From Thioalkalivibrio sp. ALMg11 (GTDB taxonomy: Bacteria > Pseudomonadota > Gammaproteobacteria > Ectothiorhodospirales > Ectothiorhodospiraceae), in NCBI RefSeq assembly GCF_000377905.1, contig NZ_KB898872.1:223884-287883 (forward strand): a DNA stretch of 64,000 nucleotides, given 5' to 3'. The notes under the pieces were generated by a model. It was not told the DNA's origin. It worked only from the letters and a program-made list of their open reading frames with translations, and did not search any database. Within the stretch, counting starts at the first letter, position 1. The number at the start of each line of letters is the position of its first letter. This document shows positions 17,372 to 26,108 of this stretch, piece after piece. The position numbers were made by a program, and so were the translations under genes.

Positions 17372-18079
17372 ATGCTCGTATTGCTCGAATACCTCATCGT
17401 CACGTTCCTCGCGGTGTTCGTCATCGTGAACCCGCTGACGACCGCGTTCATCTTCACCGCGATGCTGCCGCGCGCCTCCGAAGAGAAGCGCCGCTCCACC
17501 GCCCTGCGCTCGGTGAAAGTCGCCACGGCCCTGCTGTTCGCCTTTGCCCTGCTGGGCGGGGTGATCTTCCAGCTATTCGGTATCACGTTGGCCGCGTTCC
17601 GCATCGCCGGCGGCATCATCCTGTTCGGTATCGCGATCGGCATGATCCGGCAGAAGGCGGCCAGCGAGCGCGAGACCGCCGAGGAGGTGAAGGCAGACAA
17701 GGGGCAGGTGACCGAGGACATCTCGGTCATCCCGCTGGCCATCCCGTTCATGAGCGGGCCCGGGGCGATCGCAACGGTAATGATCCTGACCAGCGAGGCC
17801 CCCACCATCTATCACCTGGTCCTGGTATTCCTGGCGGTGCTGGCCTGCATGGTGGCGTGCTACTACGCGATGATCCATTCGCGCTATCTGGTGAAATTCC
17901 TGGGAAATACTGGCAAGGACATCCTGACCAAGGTGTTCGGCCTGATCCTCGCGGTCCTGGCGGTGCAGTTCGTGATCAACGGGGTCAGCGACGCCGCCGT
18001 CGGTTTCCTCCTGGATACCCAGGTGCTCGACGGTACCGAGATCGAGGACCCGCGCCTGCCGCCGCGCGAAAACGATTGA
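17372..18079 (+). CDS. MarC-family integral membrane protein
   Basis: This 235-residue protein has about six membrane segments, with VIVNPLTTAFIFTAML at the first and IPLAIPFMSGPGAI in the middle. These are the two NP- and P-x-x-x-GP-bearing half-site motifs of the MarC/UPF0056 family. Despite the name, MarC is not an established antibiotic transporter and its substrate is unknown. It is a single gene, convergent with the HAD phosphatase, from which a GCCGGCGCGCCGGC palindrome (18080-18093) separates it. Confidence 0.85.
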   Translation: MLVLLEYLIVTFLAVFVIVNPLTTAFIFTAMLPRASEEKRRSTALRSVKVATALLFAFALLGGVIFQLFGITLAAFRIAGGIILFGIAIGMIRQKAASERETAEEVKADKGQVTEDISVIPLAIPFMSGPGAIATVMILTSEAPTIYHLVLVFLAVLACMVACYYAMIHSRYLVKFLGNTGKDILTKVFGLILAVLAVQFVINGVSDAAVGFLLDTQVLDGTEIEDPRLPPREND

Positions 18080-18092
18080 GCCGGCGCGCCGG

Positions 18093-18863
18093 CTATCCCT
18101 TTGCCCCGGAGACCCAGGCGCGCAGGGTCGCGATATCCACTACCGAGCCTTCCAGTGCCGGACCGGCCAGGACCGTCGCGGGCTGATCCGCCTCACCGAA
18201 CCCGTCCAGCACGGCCAAGGCGCCATCGAACACCTGCTCGCGGGTGTAGTCGTTCGTCGTGACCACGACCTCCAGCCCCGCCCCGCGCGCGGAACGCACG
18301 CCGTTGTCGGAGTCCTCCAGAGCCAGGCAGGCCTCCGCCGGCAGGTTCATCGCCTCCAGTGCGTGGGTAAAGATATCCGGAGCAGGCTTCTTGGCCGGGA
18401 CCACGTCGCCAGCGGAGATCACCTCGAAGCGATACGGCCCCTCGCTTCCGAGCGTGGCCTCCAGCAGGGCCGTGACGTTCTCGGGGGTAGTAGTGGTCGC
18501 GATCGCCAGGCGCAGACCCTCGGCCTCCGCCTCGTCCAGGAGCCGCCGCACCCCCGGCCGCAGCGGGATCGCGCCGGTCTCCAGCAGGGCCACGTAGTGG
18601 CGGGTCTTGGCCGCATGCAGCTCGCGGATACGTGCATCGATACCCGGCTCGTTCAGGACCGCGGGATGGTCCTCGGACAGGTACTGGCGGATACGCTCCT
18701 TGCCGCCGGTCACGCGCAGCAACTCGCCGTAGCGCGCGATGCTCCACTCCCAGTCCAGGCCCGCGTCCGCGAACGCCTTGTTGAAGGCGACGCGGTGACC
18801 GTCGCGTTCGGTGTCCGCCAATGTGCCGTCCACGTCGAAAATCAGCGCCTGTAATTCCGTCAT
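18093..18863 (-). CDS. CbbY-like HAD phosphatase
   Basis: This 256-residue protein has motif I FDVDGTLADTE (10-20), motif II IATTTTPEN, the motif III Lys in AKKPAPD and motif IV LALEDSDNGVRSA, on an alpha-helical cap. The combination matches the CbbY/GpH group. CbbY of autotrophs removes xylulose-1,5-bisphosphate, a Rubisco inhibitor, which suits the carbon-fixation context, but no Calvin-cycle gene is adjacent. The start at 18863 gives the standard beginning MTELQALIFDVDGT. Confidence 0.8.
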   Translation of the reverse strand: MTELQALIFDVDGTLADTERDGHRVAFNKAFADAGLDWEWSIARYGELLRVTGGKERIRQYLSEDHPAVLNEPGIDARIRELHAAKTRHYVALLETGAIPLRPGVRRLLDEAEAEGLRLAIATTTTPENVTALLEATLGSEGPYRFEVISAGDVVPAKKPAPDIFTHALEAMNLPAEACLALEDSDNGVRSARGAGLEVVVTTNDYTREQVFDGALAVLDGFGEADQPATVLAGPALEGSVVDIATLRAWVSGAKG

Positions 18864-18968
18864 GCCGTTATTCCTGCCTTTTCCCGTATCTCGCTGAAAA
18901 ACCGGCCGCAAGCCCGCACATCCCCGGCAGCCAACCGAGACCGGGCGCAAACAGTCATGGCACGGGAC

Positions 18969-18997
18969 TTGCCCGGCTCGCCCGACTCTGGTACTAA
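18969..18997 (+). promoter_or_regulatory. Candidate sigma-70 promoter of dksA
   Basis: TTGCCC (18969-18974) and TACTAA (18992-18997) are separated by exactly 17 bases and lie about 35 bases upstream of the dksA ATG. The GC-rich GTGCGCC that follows the -10 resembles a stringent-response discriminator. The call is by eye only. Confidence 0.5.
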
Positions 18998-19031
18998 GTG
19001 CGCCTCATTTTTCCAGCCGGAGAAAGCCCGC

Positions 19032-19484
19032 ATGGCTGCTGACGAAAAGACCGACAAGCCCTCCACCCAGCACATGGTCGCCGGGGGCATTGCGCCCTAC
19101 GAGCCGAAGCCGGACGAAGATTACATGAATCCGGATCAGCTCGAGCATTTCCGCAGCCTGCTGCGGGCATGGCGCCAGGAGCTGGCCGAGGAAGTCGATC
19201 GCACCGTGGGGCACATGCGCCAGGACGCGTCCAACTTTGCCGATCCGGCCGACCGCGCCACACAGGAAGAGGAGTTCGGCCTGGAACTGCGCTCCCGCGA
19301 CCGCGAGCGCAAGCTGTCGAAGAAGATCAACGAGGCGTTGCGCAAGATCGACACCCACGACTACGGCTACTGCGAGACCTGCGGCGTGGAGATCGGCATT
19401 CGTCGCCTGGAGGCCCGTCCGACGGCCACCATGTGCATCGACTGCAAGCAGCTCGACGAGATCAAGGAAAAGCAGCGCGCCTGA
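19032..19484 (+). CDS. dksA: RNA polymerase-binding transcription factor DksA
   Basis: DksA binds the secondary channel of RNA polymerase and, with ppGpp, tunes rRNA and amino-acid promoters. The 150-residue protein has a long coiled coil tipped by DPADRA (Asp 71 and Asp 74, the functional acidic tip). A zinc finger has Cys 114, 117, 135 and 138 (CETC...CIDC). The ATG at 19032 lies after a GGAG-containing site. It is followed 13 bases later by gluQ, a linkage also seen in E. coli. Confidence 0.95.
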   Translation: MAADEKTDKPSTQHMVAGGIAPYEPKPDEDYMNPDQLEHFRSLLRAWRQELAEEVDRTVGHMRQDASNFADPADRATQEEEFGLELRSRDRERKLSKKINEALRKIDTHDYGYCETCGVEIGIRRLEARPTATMCIDCKQLDEIKEKQRA

Positions 19485-19497
19485 TCCCGGCCGGGCC

Positions 19498-20445
19498 GTG
19501 ACGGCCACGCCCGAACGGATTACCCGGGCCGACAACCATGTCGGCCGGTTTGCCCCCACGCCTTCCGGCCCGCTGCATGCGGGCTCCCTGCTGGCCGCCG
19601 TCATCTCCTGGCTGGATGCCCGGAGCACCGACGGCCGCTGGCATCTGCGGATCGACGACATCGACGCCCCCCGGGTTCGCCCGGGGGCGGTCGATGCCAT
19701 TTTCCATGCCCTGGAGGCCTTCGCCCTGGTCTGGGACGGCCCCGTCACCTGGCAAAGCCAGCGCGGTCCCGCCTACCAACGCGCCCTGGACACCCTGCTG
19801 ACGACAAACCAGGCGTTCCCCTGCGGCTGTACCCGCAAGGACCTGGCCGCTAACGGCCGGCCGGGCTGGGAAGGACCGATCTATCCAGGCACCTGTCGCC
19901 ACGGCCTACCGCCCGGACGCGAGCCCCGGGCCGTACGCGCCCGCGCGACCACCCGCTACTGGACGATCGCGGATCGCTTTCTGGGTGCGGTCGCCTTCGA
20001 TCTTGAGGCACTCGGCAGCGACTTCGTGATCCGCCGGGCGGATGGCATCGTCGCCTACCAGCTTGCCACCGTGGTGGACGACCTTGACCTGGGCGTAACC
20101 CGCGTGGTGCGCGGGATCGATCTGCTCGGCTCCACCCCGCGCCAGGCGCAGGTTTATCAGGCGTTGGGCGCCACCCCACCGGCCTATGCCCACCACCCGG
20201 TCCTGGTGGCACCCGGCGGCGACAAGCTGGCCAAAGCCACCGGAGCCGAGGGCATCCGCGCGGATACCGCCCGGCGGCAGCTGGCCGACACCCTGACGGT
20301 GATCGGCCTGCCTCCCAGCGACCCGGACACACCGGACGCACCCGAGGCCCTGCTGGCCGAGGCCCTGGCCGGTCTGCGCAAGCAGGGCCTGCCCCGTCGC
20401 CTTCCGTCGGTCTCCGGTCTGCCCGCGCCCCCGGACGCGGTGTAG
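19498..20445 (+). CDS. gluQ: Glutamyl-Q tRNA(Asp) synthetase
   Basis: GluQ attaches glutamate to queuosine in tRNA(Asp). The 315-residue protein is a truncated glutamyl-tRNA synthetase without an anticodon-binding domain. It starts GRFAPTPSGPLHAGSL with a HIGH-like HAGS, has zinc ligands in PCGC (about 108-111) and YPGTC (about 128-132), and a KMSKS-like KLAKATG. No ATG is available at the right place; GTG at 19498 is the likely start. It is in the dksA operon. Confidence 0.9.
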   Translation: MTATPERITRADNHVGRFAPTPSGPLHAGSLLAAVISWLDARSTDGRWHLRIDDIDAPRVRPGAVDAIFHALEAFALVWDGPVTWQSQRGPAYQRALDTLLTTNQAFPCGCTRKDLAANGRPGWEGPIYPGTCRHGLPPGREPRAVRARATTRYWTIADRFLGAVAFDLEALGSDFVIRRADGIVAYQLATVVDDLDLGVTRVVRGIDLLGSTPRQAQVYQALGATPPAYAHHPVLVAPGGDKLAKATGAEGIRADTARRQLADTLTVIGLPPSDPDTPDAPEALLAEALAGLRKQGLPRRLPSVSGLPAPPDAV

Positions 20446-20537
20446 ACTCGCGACATGCCCTCCCGTCGCGCGCCAACCCGGACGGCCCTGCGAACGCCCG
20501 CGCCCGCAGGCCGGGCCACAACGCGGCCGGACTGAAC

Positions 20538-20711
20538 GTGGACGCCCCGCGCGCCATCCTGATCGCCTTGCTCGGCGCCCTGCTGTTTCTGAGCCCGCTG
20601 GTGCTCTGGATCGCGCACATGAGCCCCGCCTGGTGGTGGCCGTTTGCGGCCTGGGGCCTCTTCATCGCGGCCATCGCGATCCTGAGCTGGAGCCGCCGCC
20701 GTGACCCTTAG
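20538..20711 (+). CDS. Small membrane protein overlapping the sensor kinase
   Basis: This 57-residue ORF starts with GTG (VDAPRAILIALLGALL), has two hydrophobic stretches separated by SPAWWW, and ends SWSRRRDP. It overlaps the kinase start by 11 bases, which implies coupled translation. Many CbrA-like kinases have a small membrane-protein gene directly upstream (for example CrbX in Pseudomonas). I infer a similar accessory role but cannot confirm homology by eye. Confidence 0.6.
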   Translation: MDAPRAILIALLGALLFLSPLVLWIAHMSPAWWWPFAAWGLFIAAIAILSWSRRRDP

Positions 20712-23622
20712 CCTGGGTCTTATCTATGCGGTAGGGGTCGCCTACCTGGCGCTGTTGTTCGGCATCGCGTTCCTGGCTGACCGCGTCCCCCGGGTGGGCC
20801 GGCTGGCGGCCAACGGTTGGGTGTTCAGTCTGTCGCTGGGGGTCTACGCGACGTCCTGGACCTTCTACGGCAACCTCGGTTTCCTCGCCGACCAGGGCTA
20901 TTTGTACCTGACGATCTACCTGGGTGTGACCCTGGCCTTTGCCGCCACGCCCTGGCTGCTGCGCCCCCTCCTGCGCCTGACCCGCGAGCAGCAACTGACT
21001 TCGCTCGCTGACCTGTTCGCCTTTCGCTACCGCAGCCGCTTCACCGGGCCGGTGGTGGCCCTGTTCATGCTCGCCGGAGTGCTCCCGTACATCGCCCTGC
21101 AGATCAAGGCCGTGGCCGAGTCCGCCGCGGTGCTGACCGCGGAGACCCCGCCGCATTTGCTCGCCCTGACCTTCAGCGGCACCATCGCGCTGTTCGCGAT
21201 CCTGTTCGGCGCCCGCCACATTGCCCCGCGCGAAAAGCACGCCGGTCTGGTGCTGGCCATCGCCTTCGAGTCCATCGTCAAGCTGATCGCCATCCTCGTG
21301 ATTGCCGCGGTGGCGCTGTACGCCGTGTTCGGCGGCCTCGGCGGGCTGAACGACTGGCTGGCCGCCCACCCCGAGGCGGTCGATGCGCTGTACGAGCCGG
21401 TGCGCCAGGGCGGCTGGTTCGCCATGATGATCCTGGCCTTCGCCGCAGCCTTCCTGCTGCCACGCCAGTTCCACATGCTGTTCACCGAGAACATCAACCC
21501 GCAGGCGCTGAACACCGCGGCCTGGGCCTTCCCCGCGTTCCTGCTGCTGCTGAACCTGCCGATGCCGGTGCTCTACTGGGCCGGGGAGGCGGCCGGGCTC
21601 GGCATCTCGCCCAACTACTACGCCATCGGCATCGCCGGGCTGCTGGAGTCGCCCAGCCTGGCCCTGCTGGTCTTCATCGGTGGGTTGTCCGCCGCCAGCG
21701 CGATGATGATTGTGACCACCCTGGCGCTCGCCCACATGGGCACCAACTACCTCTCGCCACTGACCCGGCTGCACGAGGAGGAGCGCAGCGCCAACCTCTA
21801 CACCCGCCTGCTCTGGGGGCGGCGCATCTGGATCGTGTTCATCATCGGGCTGGGCTATGCCTTCTACGGCCTGTTGCAGGTTGTGGAGGGCCTGGCGCAG
21901 CTGGGGCTGATCTCGTTTGCTGCGGTGGCGCAACTTCTGCCGGGCCTGATCGGCCTGATGCTGTGGAAACAGGCGACCCGGGTCGGATTTCTCTTGGGCC
22001 TGGGAGCCGGGATTGCCGGCTGGGCGTTCACCCTCGTCATGCCTTTGCTGTCGGATGCCGGGATCGCGACCGCCCTGCCCGACCCGCAACGCCTCTTGCA
22101 AGCGGAGATGCTGGACCCGTGGACCTTCGCGCTGATGCTGAGCCTGGGCGTCAACGCGGTCCTGTTCGTCGTCGGCTCGCTGCTGACCCGGCCCAACCCC
22201 GAGGAGGCCGAGGCCGGCCGGGCCTGCTGCCCCAACGAACCCACCGCCCCCGGCGCGGGCCTGCCGCTGGCGGGCGACGTCACCGAGATGGAGACCGCGC
22301 TGGCGGCCACCCTGGGCCCGGGCACCGCGCGCCACGAGGTCCAGCGCGCCCTGGATGATCTCGGCCTGCCACGCCATACGCGGTCGCGCGGCGATCTGCG
22401 CCACCTCCGCGAGCGCATCGAGCGCAATCTCTCCGGCCTGCTGGGGCCGGTACTGGCGCGCATGATCGTCGACCAGCACCTGCGTCTGGACGCCGCCGGG
22501 CGCCACACCCTGAGCGAGAGCCTGCGGCGGATCGAGGAACAGCTGGAGACCCGCCCCCTGCCGCTCTCCGGCCTGGCGGCCGAGCTGGACGCCCTGCGCC
22601 GCTTTCATCGCCAGATCCTGCACGAGCTCCCGCTGGGGGTGGCCAGCCTTACCAATACCGGCGAGATCACCGGCTGGAACCAGGCCCTAGCGCAGCTCAC
22701 GCAGGTCGCCACGGAAGACGCCGTGGGTCAGAACATCGGTCAGCTCGACAGTCCGTGGAGCGGCCTGCTGACCGCCTTCCTGGAGAGCCCGGACCGCCAG
22801 TGGTACAAACTGAACGTGGACCTGCCTGCCGGCAACCGCCGCCTGAACCTGCACCGCTCCGAACTGCAGGATGCCCAGGGTCAGGTGGAAGGCCGCGTGG
22901 TCCTGATCGAGGACGTGACCGAACGCGCCCAGCTCGAGTCCGAGATCGCCCACGGCGATCGCCTGGCCTCCATCGGCCGGTTTGCCGCCGGGGTCGCGCA
23001 CGAGATCGGCAATCCACTGACCGGTATCGCCTCGCTGGCGCAGACCCTGCCCCTGGAGGACGACCCGCACGAGATCCGCGGCACCGCCGACGACATCCTG
23101 GCCCAGACCCGACGCATCAACGCCATCGTGCAGTCGCTGATCACCTTCGCCCATGCCGACGAGGGCCCCTCGGCCGGGCACTTCGAGACCATCGCGCTGG
23201 ACGATCTCGTGGCCGAGGCCATCCGCCTGATGCGCCTGGCCGGGCGCAACGACCTGCAGTTCACGACCTCGGGTCTCGCGGGGCTGCACGTCCGCGGCTC
23301 GCATGCCACGCTGTTGCAGGTGTTCATCAACCTGCTGACCAACGCCGAGCAGGCCTCGCCCGAGGACGCCACCGTCGCCATCGCGGCCCGACTCCACGGA
23401 CGGCATGTCCAGATCACCATCGACGACGCTGGCCCCGGAATCGACGAATCCAGCCTGGAACGGCTATTCGAGCCGTTCTTTACCACCAAGCCGGCCGGCC
23501 AGGGCACCGGCCTGGGCCTGCCGGTGGCCTACAGCATCGTGCGCGACCACGGTGGTACCCTGATGGCCGCCAACCGCCCCGAGGGCGGTGCCCGATTCCT
23601 GCTGACACTAGGGAAACACTGA
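20701..23622 (+). CDS. CbrA-like sensor kinase with Na+/solute symporter domain
   Basis: This 973-residue protein begins with about 13 membrane helices of the sodium:solute symporter fold (1 to about 490). A linker and a PAS domain follow (about 640-740, [18 protein letters not shown]), then HisKA with phospho-acceptor His near 766 ([16 protein letters not shown]). The HATPase has [17 protein letters not shown] and GTGLGL. This is the CbrA architecture used to sense nutrients. The start is GTG. The last codons CTA GGG AAA CAC TGA lie inside the adjacent repeat element, so the residues LGKH and the stop are supplied by the insertion. The kinase core looks complete, so it is probably still functional. 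Confidence 0.88.
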   Translation: MTLSLGLIYAVGVAYLALLFGIAFLADRVPRVGRLAANGWVFSLSLGVYATSWTFYGNLGFLADQGYLYLTIYLGVTLAFAATPWLLRPLLRLTREQQLTSLADLFAFRYRSRFTGPVVALFMLAGVLPYIALQIKAVAESAAVLTAETPPHLLALTFSGTIALFAILFGARHIAPREKHAGLVLAIAFESIVKLIAILVIAAVALYAVFGGLGGLNDWLAAHPEAVDALYEPVRQGGWFAMMILAFAAAFLLPRQFHMLFTENINPQALNTAAWAFPAFLLLLNLPMPVLYWAGEAAGLGISPNYYAIGIAGLLESPSLALLVFIGGLSAASAMMIVTTLALAHMGTNYLSPLTRLHEEERSANLYTRLLWGRRIWIVFIIGLGYAFYGLLQVVEGLAQLGLISFAAVAQLLPGLIGLMLWKQATRVGFLLGLGAGIAGWAFTLVMPLLSDAGIATALPDPQRLLQAEMLDPWTFALMLSLGVNAVLFVVGSLLTRPNPEEAEAGRACCPNEPTAPGAGLPLAGDVTEMETALAATLGPGTARHEVQRALDDLGLPRHTRSRGDLRHLRERIERNLSGLLGPVLARMIVDQHLRLDAAGRHTLSESLRRIEEQLETRPLPLSGLAAELDALRRFHRQILHELPLGVASLTNTGEITGWNQALAQLTQVATEDAVGQNIGQLDSPWSGLLTAFLESPDRQWYKLNVDLPAGNRRLNLHRSELQDAQGQVEGRVVLIEDVTERAQLESEIAHGDRLASIGRFAAGVAHEIGNPLTGIASLAQTLPLEDDPHEIRGTADDILAQTRRINAIVQSLITFAHADEGPSAGHFETIALDDLVAEAIRLMRLAGRNDLQFTTSGLAGLHVRGSHATLLQVFINLLTNAEQASPEDATVAIAARLHGRHVQITIDDAGPGIDESSLERLFEPFFTTKPAGQGTGLGLPVAYSIVRDHGGTLMAANRPEGGARFLLTLGKH

Positions 23623-24163
23623 TCAATGAACACGTTCGCGTTGGTGCCCCAGGTTTTTCGAGACCAGGCGCGTCGTGCCGCGGGTAGTGGTTCTACCCAC
23701 AAGCGGCGCAACGCAGGAACGGGGAACCTGGGGTTCCAACCCCACAAACCATTCGATGCAGGGGCTCGGCCGCTTTTGTGCGCGCACGGCGTTGCGGCTC
23801 CCTTGTGCAGAATGACTGCACGGCAGTCACCGCGCGCAGTGGAGTGCGTCACCCGATGGGGTGCTTATAGCGAGTGCCTCGGGGGTCAGATGCAAGGCGC
23901 GGTTGCGCCGGCGTAGTGGTGCTACGTCAAGCAAGCGCAACGCCGCAGATGGCCCCCGAGACTCTCGCCCGAAGGGAGCCTCGTACCGCCGCGATCGCGG
24001 CGTTGGCGCTCTTGGAAAGGGCTACGGCCATTCCCGGCGAGCGCCGCCTTGCGCTCGAGGCGGTACGAGGCTCTATAAGCACCCCATCGGGTGACGCACT
24101 CCACTCCTTCGCACGCAAAAGCGACTCGAGCGCGAACGTGTTCACTGATCAGTGTTTCCCTAG
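23608..24163. mobile_element. CTAG-ended MITE-like element, copy 2
   Basis: This 556-bp element has the same termini as the copy at 2282 (left end CTAGGGAAACACTGATCAAT; right end its inverse, ending CTAG). Without its 268-base internal insertion it is about 288 bases and aligns along its whole length with copy 1, apart from a loss of about 15 bases near 23780. It begins inside the last codons of the sensor kinase and ends 12 bases before the response regulator ATG, so it separates the two halves of the signalling pair. Confidence 0.75.
23838..24105. mobile_element. Second inverted-repeat element nested in copy 2
   Basis: This 268-bp sequence is absent from copy 1 and is bounded by perfect 33-base inverted ends (23838-23870 and 24073-24105, left end starting AGTGGAGTGCGTCACCCGAT). 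A further inverted pair (GAGCCTCGTACCGCC near 23978 and its complement at 24058-24072) sits inside, and a GTAGTGGTGCTAC hairpin near 23914 resembles the GTAGTGGTTCTAC hairpin of the host element. No protein gene is evident. I see no clear target duplication. Confidence 0.7.
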
Positions 24164-24175
24164 CCGCCAAGACTC

Positions 24176-25537
24176 ATGACCCGCATCCTCCTGGTTGACG
24201 ACGAAGCCCCGATCCGCCGCGCCGTGCGCCGATTCCTGGAGCACCACGGCTTCGAGGTCGGCGTGGCCGAAAATCTGGCCGAGGCACGGGCCCTCGCCGC
24301 AGCCGATCCCTACGATCTGCAACTGGTGGATCTGCGCCTGCCGGATGGCGAGGGCATCGAGCTGCTGCCGGAGTTCTCCCGCACGCCCACGGTCATCATG
24401 ACCAGCTATGCATCAGTCCCCTCGGCGGTCAACGCAATGAAGGAAGGCGCCGCCGACTACATCGCCAAGCCTTTCGACCACGACGCCCTGCTGCTGACCC
24501 TGCGCGCCGCGCTGCGCGCACGCGCCGAGCGCGATCGCCCCGCGCCGGAAACGGCCGAGGAGGGTGCCGATGCGTCGCCCCGCCCCGGGCTGGGCCTGGT
24601 TGGCGAGAGCGCGGCCATGCAACAGTTGCGCGATCAGATCCGGCGCGTGGCCATGACCCATTCCACCGTACTGTTGCGCGGCGAGTCCGGTACCGGAAAG
24701 GAGCTGGCCGCGCGCGCCCTGCACGAGCTGAGCCCGCGCGCCAGCGGCCCGTTCGTCGCGGTCAACTGCGCCACCATCCCCGAGGGTCTGGTCGAGGCGG
24801 AGTTGTTCGGTCATGCCCAGGGCGCCTACACCGGCGCGGTCAAGGCGCGCACCGGCCTGATCCAGAGCGCCCACGGCGGCACGCTTTTCCTGGACGAGAT
24901 CGGCGAACTGGCGCCCGCCGCCCAGGCCCGCCTGCTGCGGGTCCTGCAGGATGGCGAGCTCCGCCCGGTCGGAGCCAACGCGAACCTGAAGGTGGATGTG
25001 CGCCTGCTGGCGGCCACCCACCGCGACCTCGAGGCCATGATCGAGGAACAGGCCTTTCGTGCCGATCTCTACTACCGCCTGCGGGTACTGGAGCTGTCCA
25101 TCCCGCCCCTGCGCGAACGGCGCGAGGACATCATCCCCCTGGCACAACATTTCCTCGAGGCACTGGCCGGTTCGGGGCCGGTGCCACAACTGTCGCACGC
25201 GGCACGCCAGGCACTGGAATCTCAAGATTGGCCCGGCAACGTGCGCGAGCTGGCGAACGCCCTGGAACGCGGGTGGGTACTGAGCCCGGATGGCTGCATC
25301 GAAGCGGACCACATGGGGCTCTCGACGGGCACCCCGGCCCAGGACGACGAGATCCCGAACCCCGCGTTTCCGACCCGCAAGGGCAAGGGCTCGAGTCTGA
25401 ACGAGTATTTCCGGCGCTTCGTGCAGGAGAACCAGGACAGCATGACCGAGACGGAGCTGGCCCGTGCCCTCGGCATCAGCCGCAAGACCCTGTGGGAACG
25501 CCGTCAGCGCGAGAACCTCCCCCGCCCGCGCGGCTGA
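24176..25537 (+). CDS. NtrC-family sigma-54 response regulator, CbrB-like
   Basis: This 453-residue protein has a receiver domain (1-120) with phospho-acceptor Asp 52 in LVDLRLPDG, and an AAA+ domain with Walker A GESGTGKE near 170. The sigma-54 contact loop reads GAYTGA near 217 in place of GAFTGA, a common variant. A Fis-type helix-turn-helix is at the C-terminus (ELARALGISRKTLWERRQR). It is the expected partner of the upstream kinase and would activate sigma-54 promoters. The repeat insertion leaves only 12 bases before its ATG, so its transcription must cross or start within the element. Confidence 0.9.
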   Translation: MTRILLVDDEAPIRRAVRRFLEHHGFEVGVAENLAEARALAAADPYDLQLVDLRLPDGEGIELLPEFSRTPTVIMTSYASVPSAVNAMKEGAADYIAKPFDHDALLLTLRAALRARAERDRPAPETAEEGADASPRPGLGLVGESAAMQQLRDQIRRVAMTHSTVLLRGESGTGKELAARALHELSPRASGPFVAVNCATIPEGLVEAELFGHAQGAYTGAVKARTGLIQSAHGGTLFLDEIGELAPAAQARLLRVLQDGELRPVGANANLKVDVRLLAATHRDLEAMIEEQAFRADLYYRLRVLELSIPPLRERREDIIPLAQHFLEALAGSGPVPQLSHAARQALESQDWPGNVRELANALERGWVLSPDGCIEADHMGLSTGTPAQDDEIPNPAFPTRKGKGSSLNEYFRRFVQENQDSMTETELARALGISRKTLWERRQRENLPRPRG

Positions 25538-25541
25538 ACCG

Positions 25542-26063
25542 GTGGCGGCTCCTCCCGAAGTCCGGCGAGTCTTCCTGGCCCTTTGGCCCAACGACCGCAC
25601 ACGCGCCGCACTTACCCGGCTGGGGCAAAAGCTCGACGGCCCCGGCCGACCGGTCCCGCGCGATCACCTGCACCTGACGCTGGCCTTCGCCGGAACGGTC
25701 CCGGCCGAACAGGCCGACTGCCTGGCCGCCCACATCAAGGAACTCGCCTGCGCCCCGATCGACCTGACCCTGGATCATCTGGGCCACTTCACCGGGCCGC
25801 GCATCACCTGGGCCGGCCCCGCCGAGCCGCCCGCCGCGCTGGCCAACCTCGCCGAGCAGGCACATGCCCTGTGCAACGACTGCGGTATCGACCTCGGCCC
25901 GCCGCGCCCCTTCCGGCCCCACGTGTCCCTGCGGCGCCACGCCGCGCTGCCCGCCACCGAACGCATCGAACCGCCCCTGCGCTGGCTGGCGGACACGATT
26001 GCGCTGATCGAGTCGGGAAAAGACGGCCATCCAGGGCCCTACCGCATCCTCGCCCGGGCCTGA
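25542..26063 (+). CDS. thpR: RNA 2',3'-cyclic phosphodiesterase
   Basis: This 173-residue protein of the 2H phosphoesterase / LigT family starts with RRVFLALWPND. It has the two catalytic motifs HLTLAF (His 44-x-Thr 46) and HVSLRR near 126. Such enzymes open 2',3'-cyclic phosphates on RNA or ligate tRNA halves in vitro. The GTG at 25542 begins four bases after the response regulator stop and gives the normal length. It may be co-transcribed with the regulator. Confidence 0.85.
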   Translation: MAAPPEVRRVFLALWPNDRTRAALTRLGQKLDGPGRPVPRDHLHLTLAFAGTVPAEQADCLAAHIKELACAPIDLTLDHLGHFTGPRITWAGPAEPPAALANLAEQAHALCNDCGIDLGPPRPFRPHVSLRRHAALPATERIEPPLRWLADTIALIESGKDGHPGPYRILARA

Positions 26064-26108
26064 CCAGCCCGCCCGCGCGGCAGGCCGGCGACGGCCGAGA
26101 GAGCCGGA

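Noticed and set aside
18080-18093. GCCGGCGCGCCGGC palindrome between marC and the HAD gene as a bidirectional terminator.
   Set aside because: Short, without loop room or T tracts; could be chance in GC-rich sequence.
20662-22623. Very long minus-strand open frame (653 codons) opposite the sensor kinase.
   Set aside because: Composition is Gln/Gly/Arg-rich typical of antisense shadows in high-GC DNA; the plus-strand kinase explains the region.
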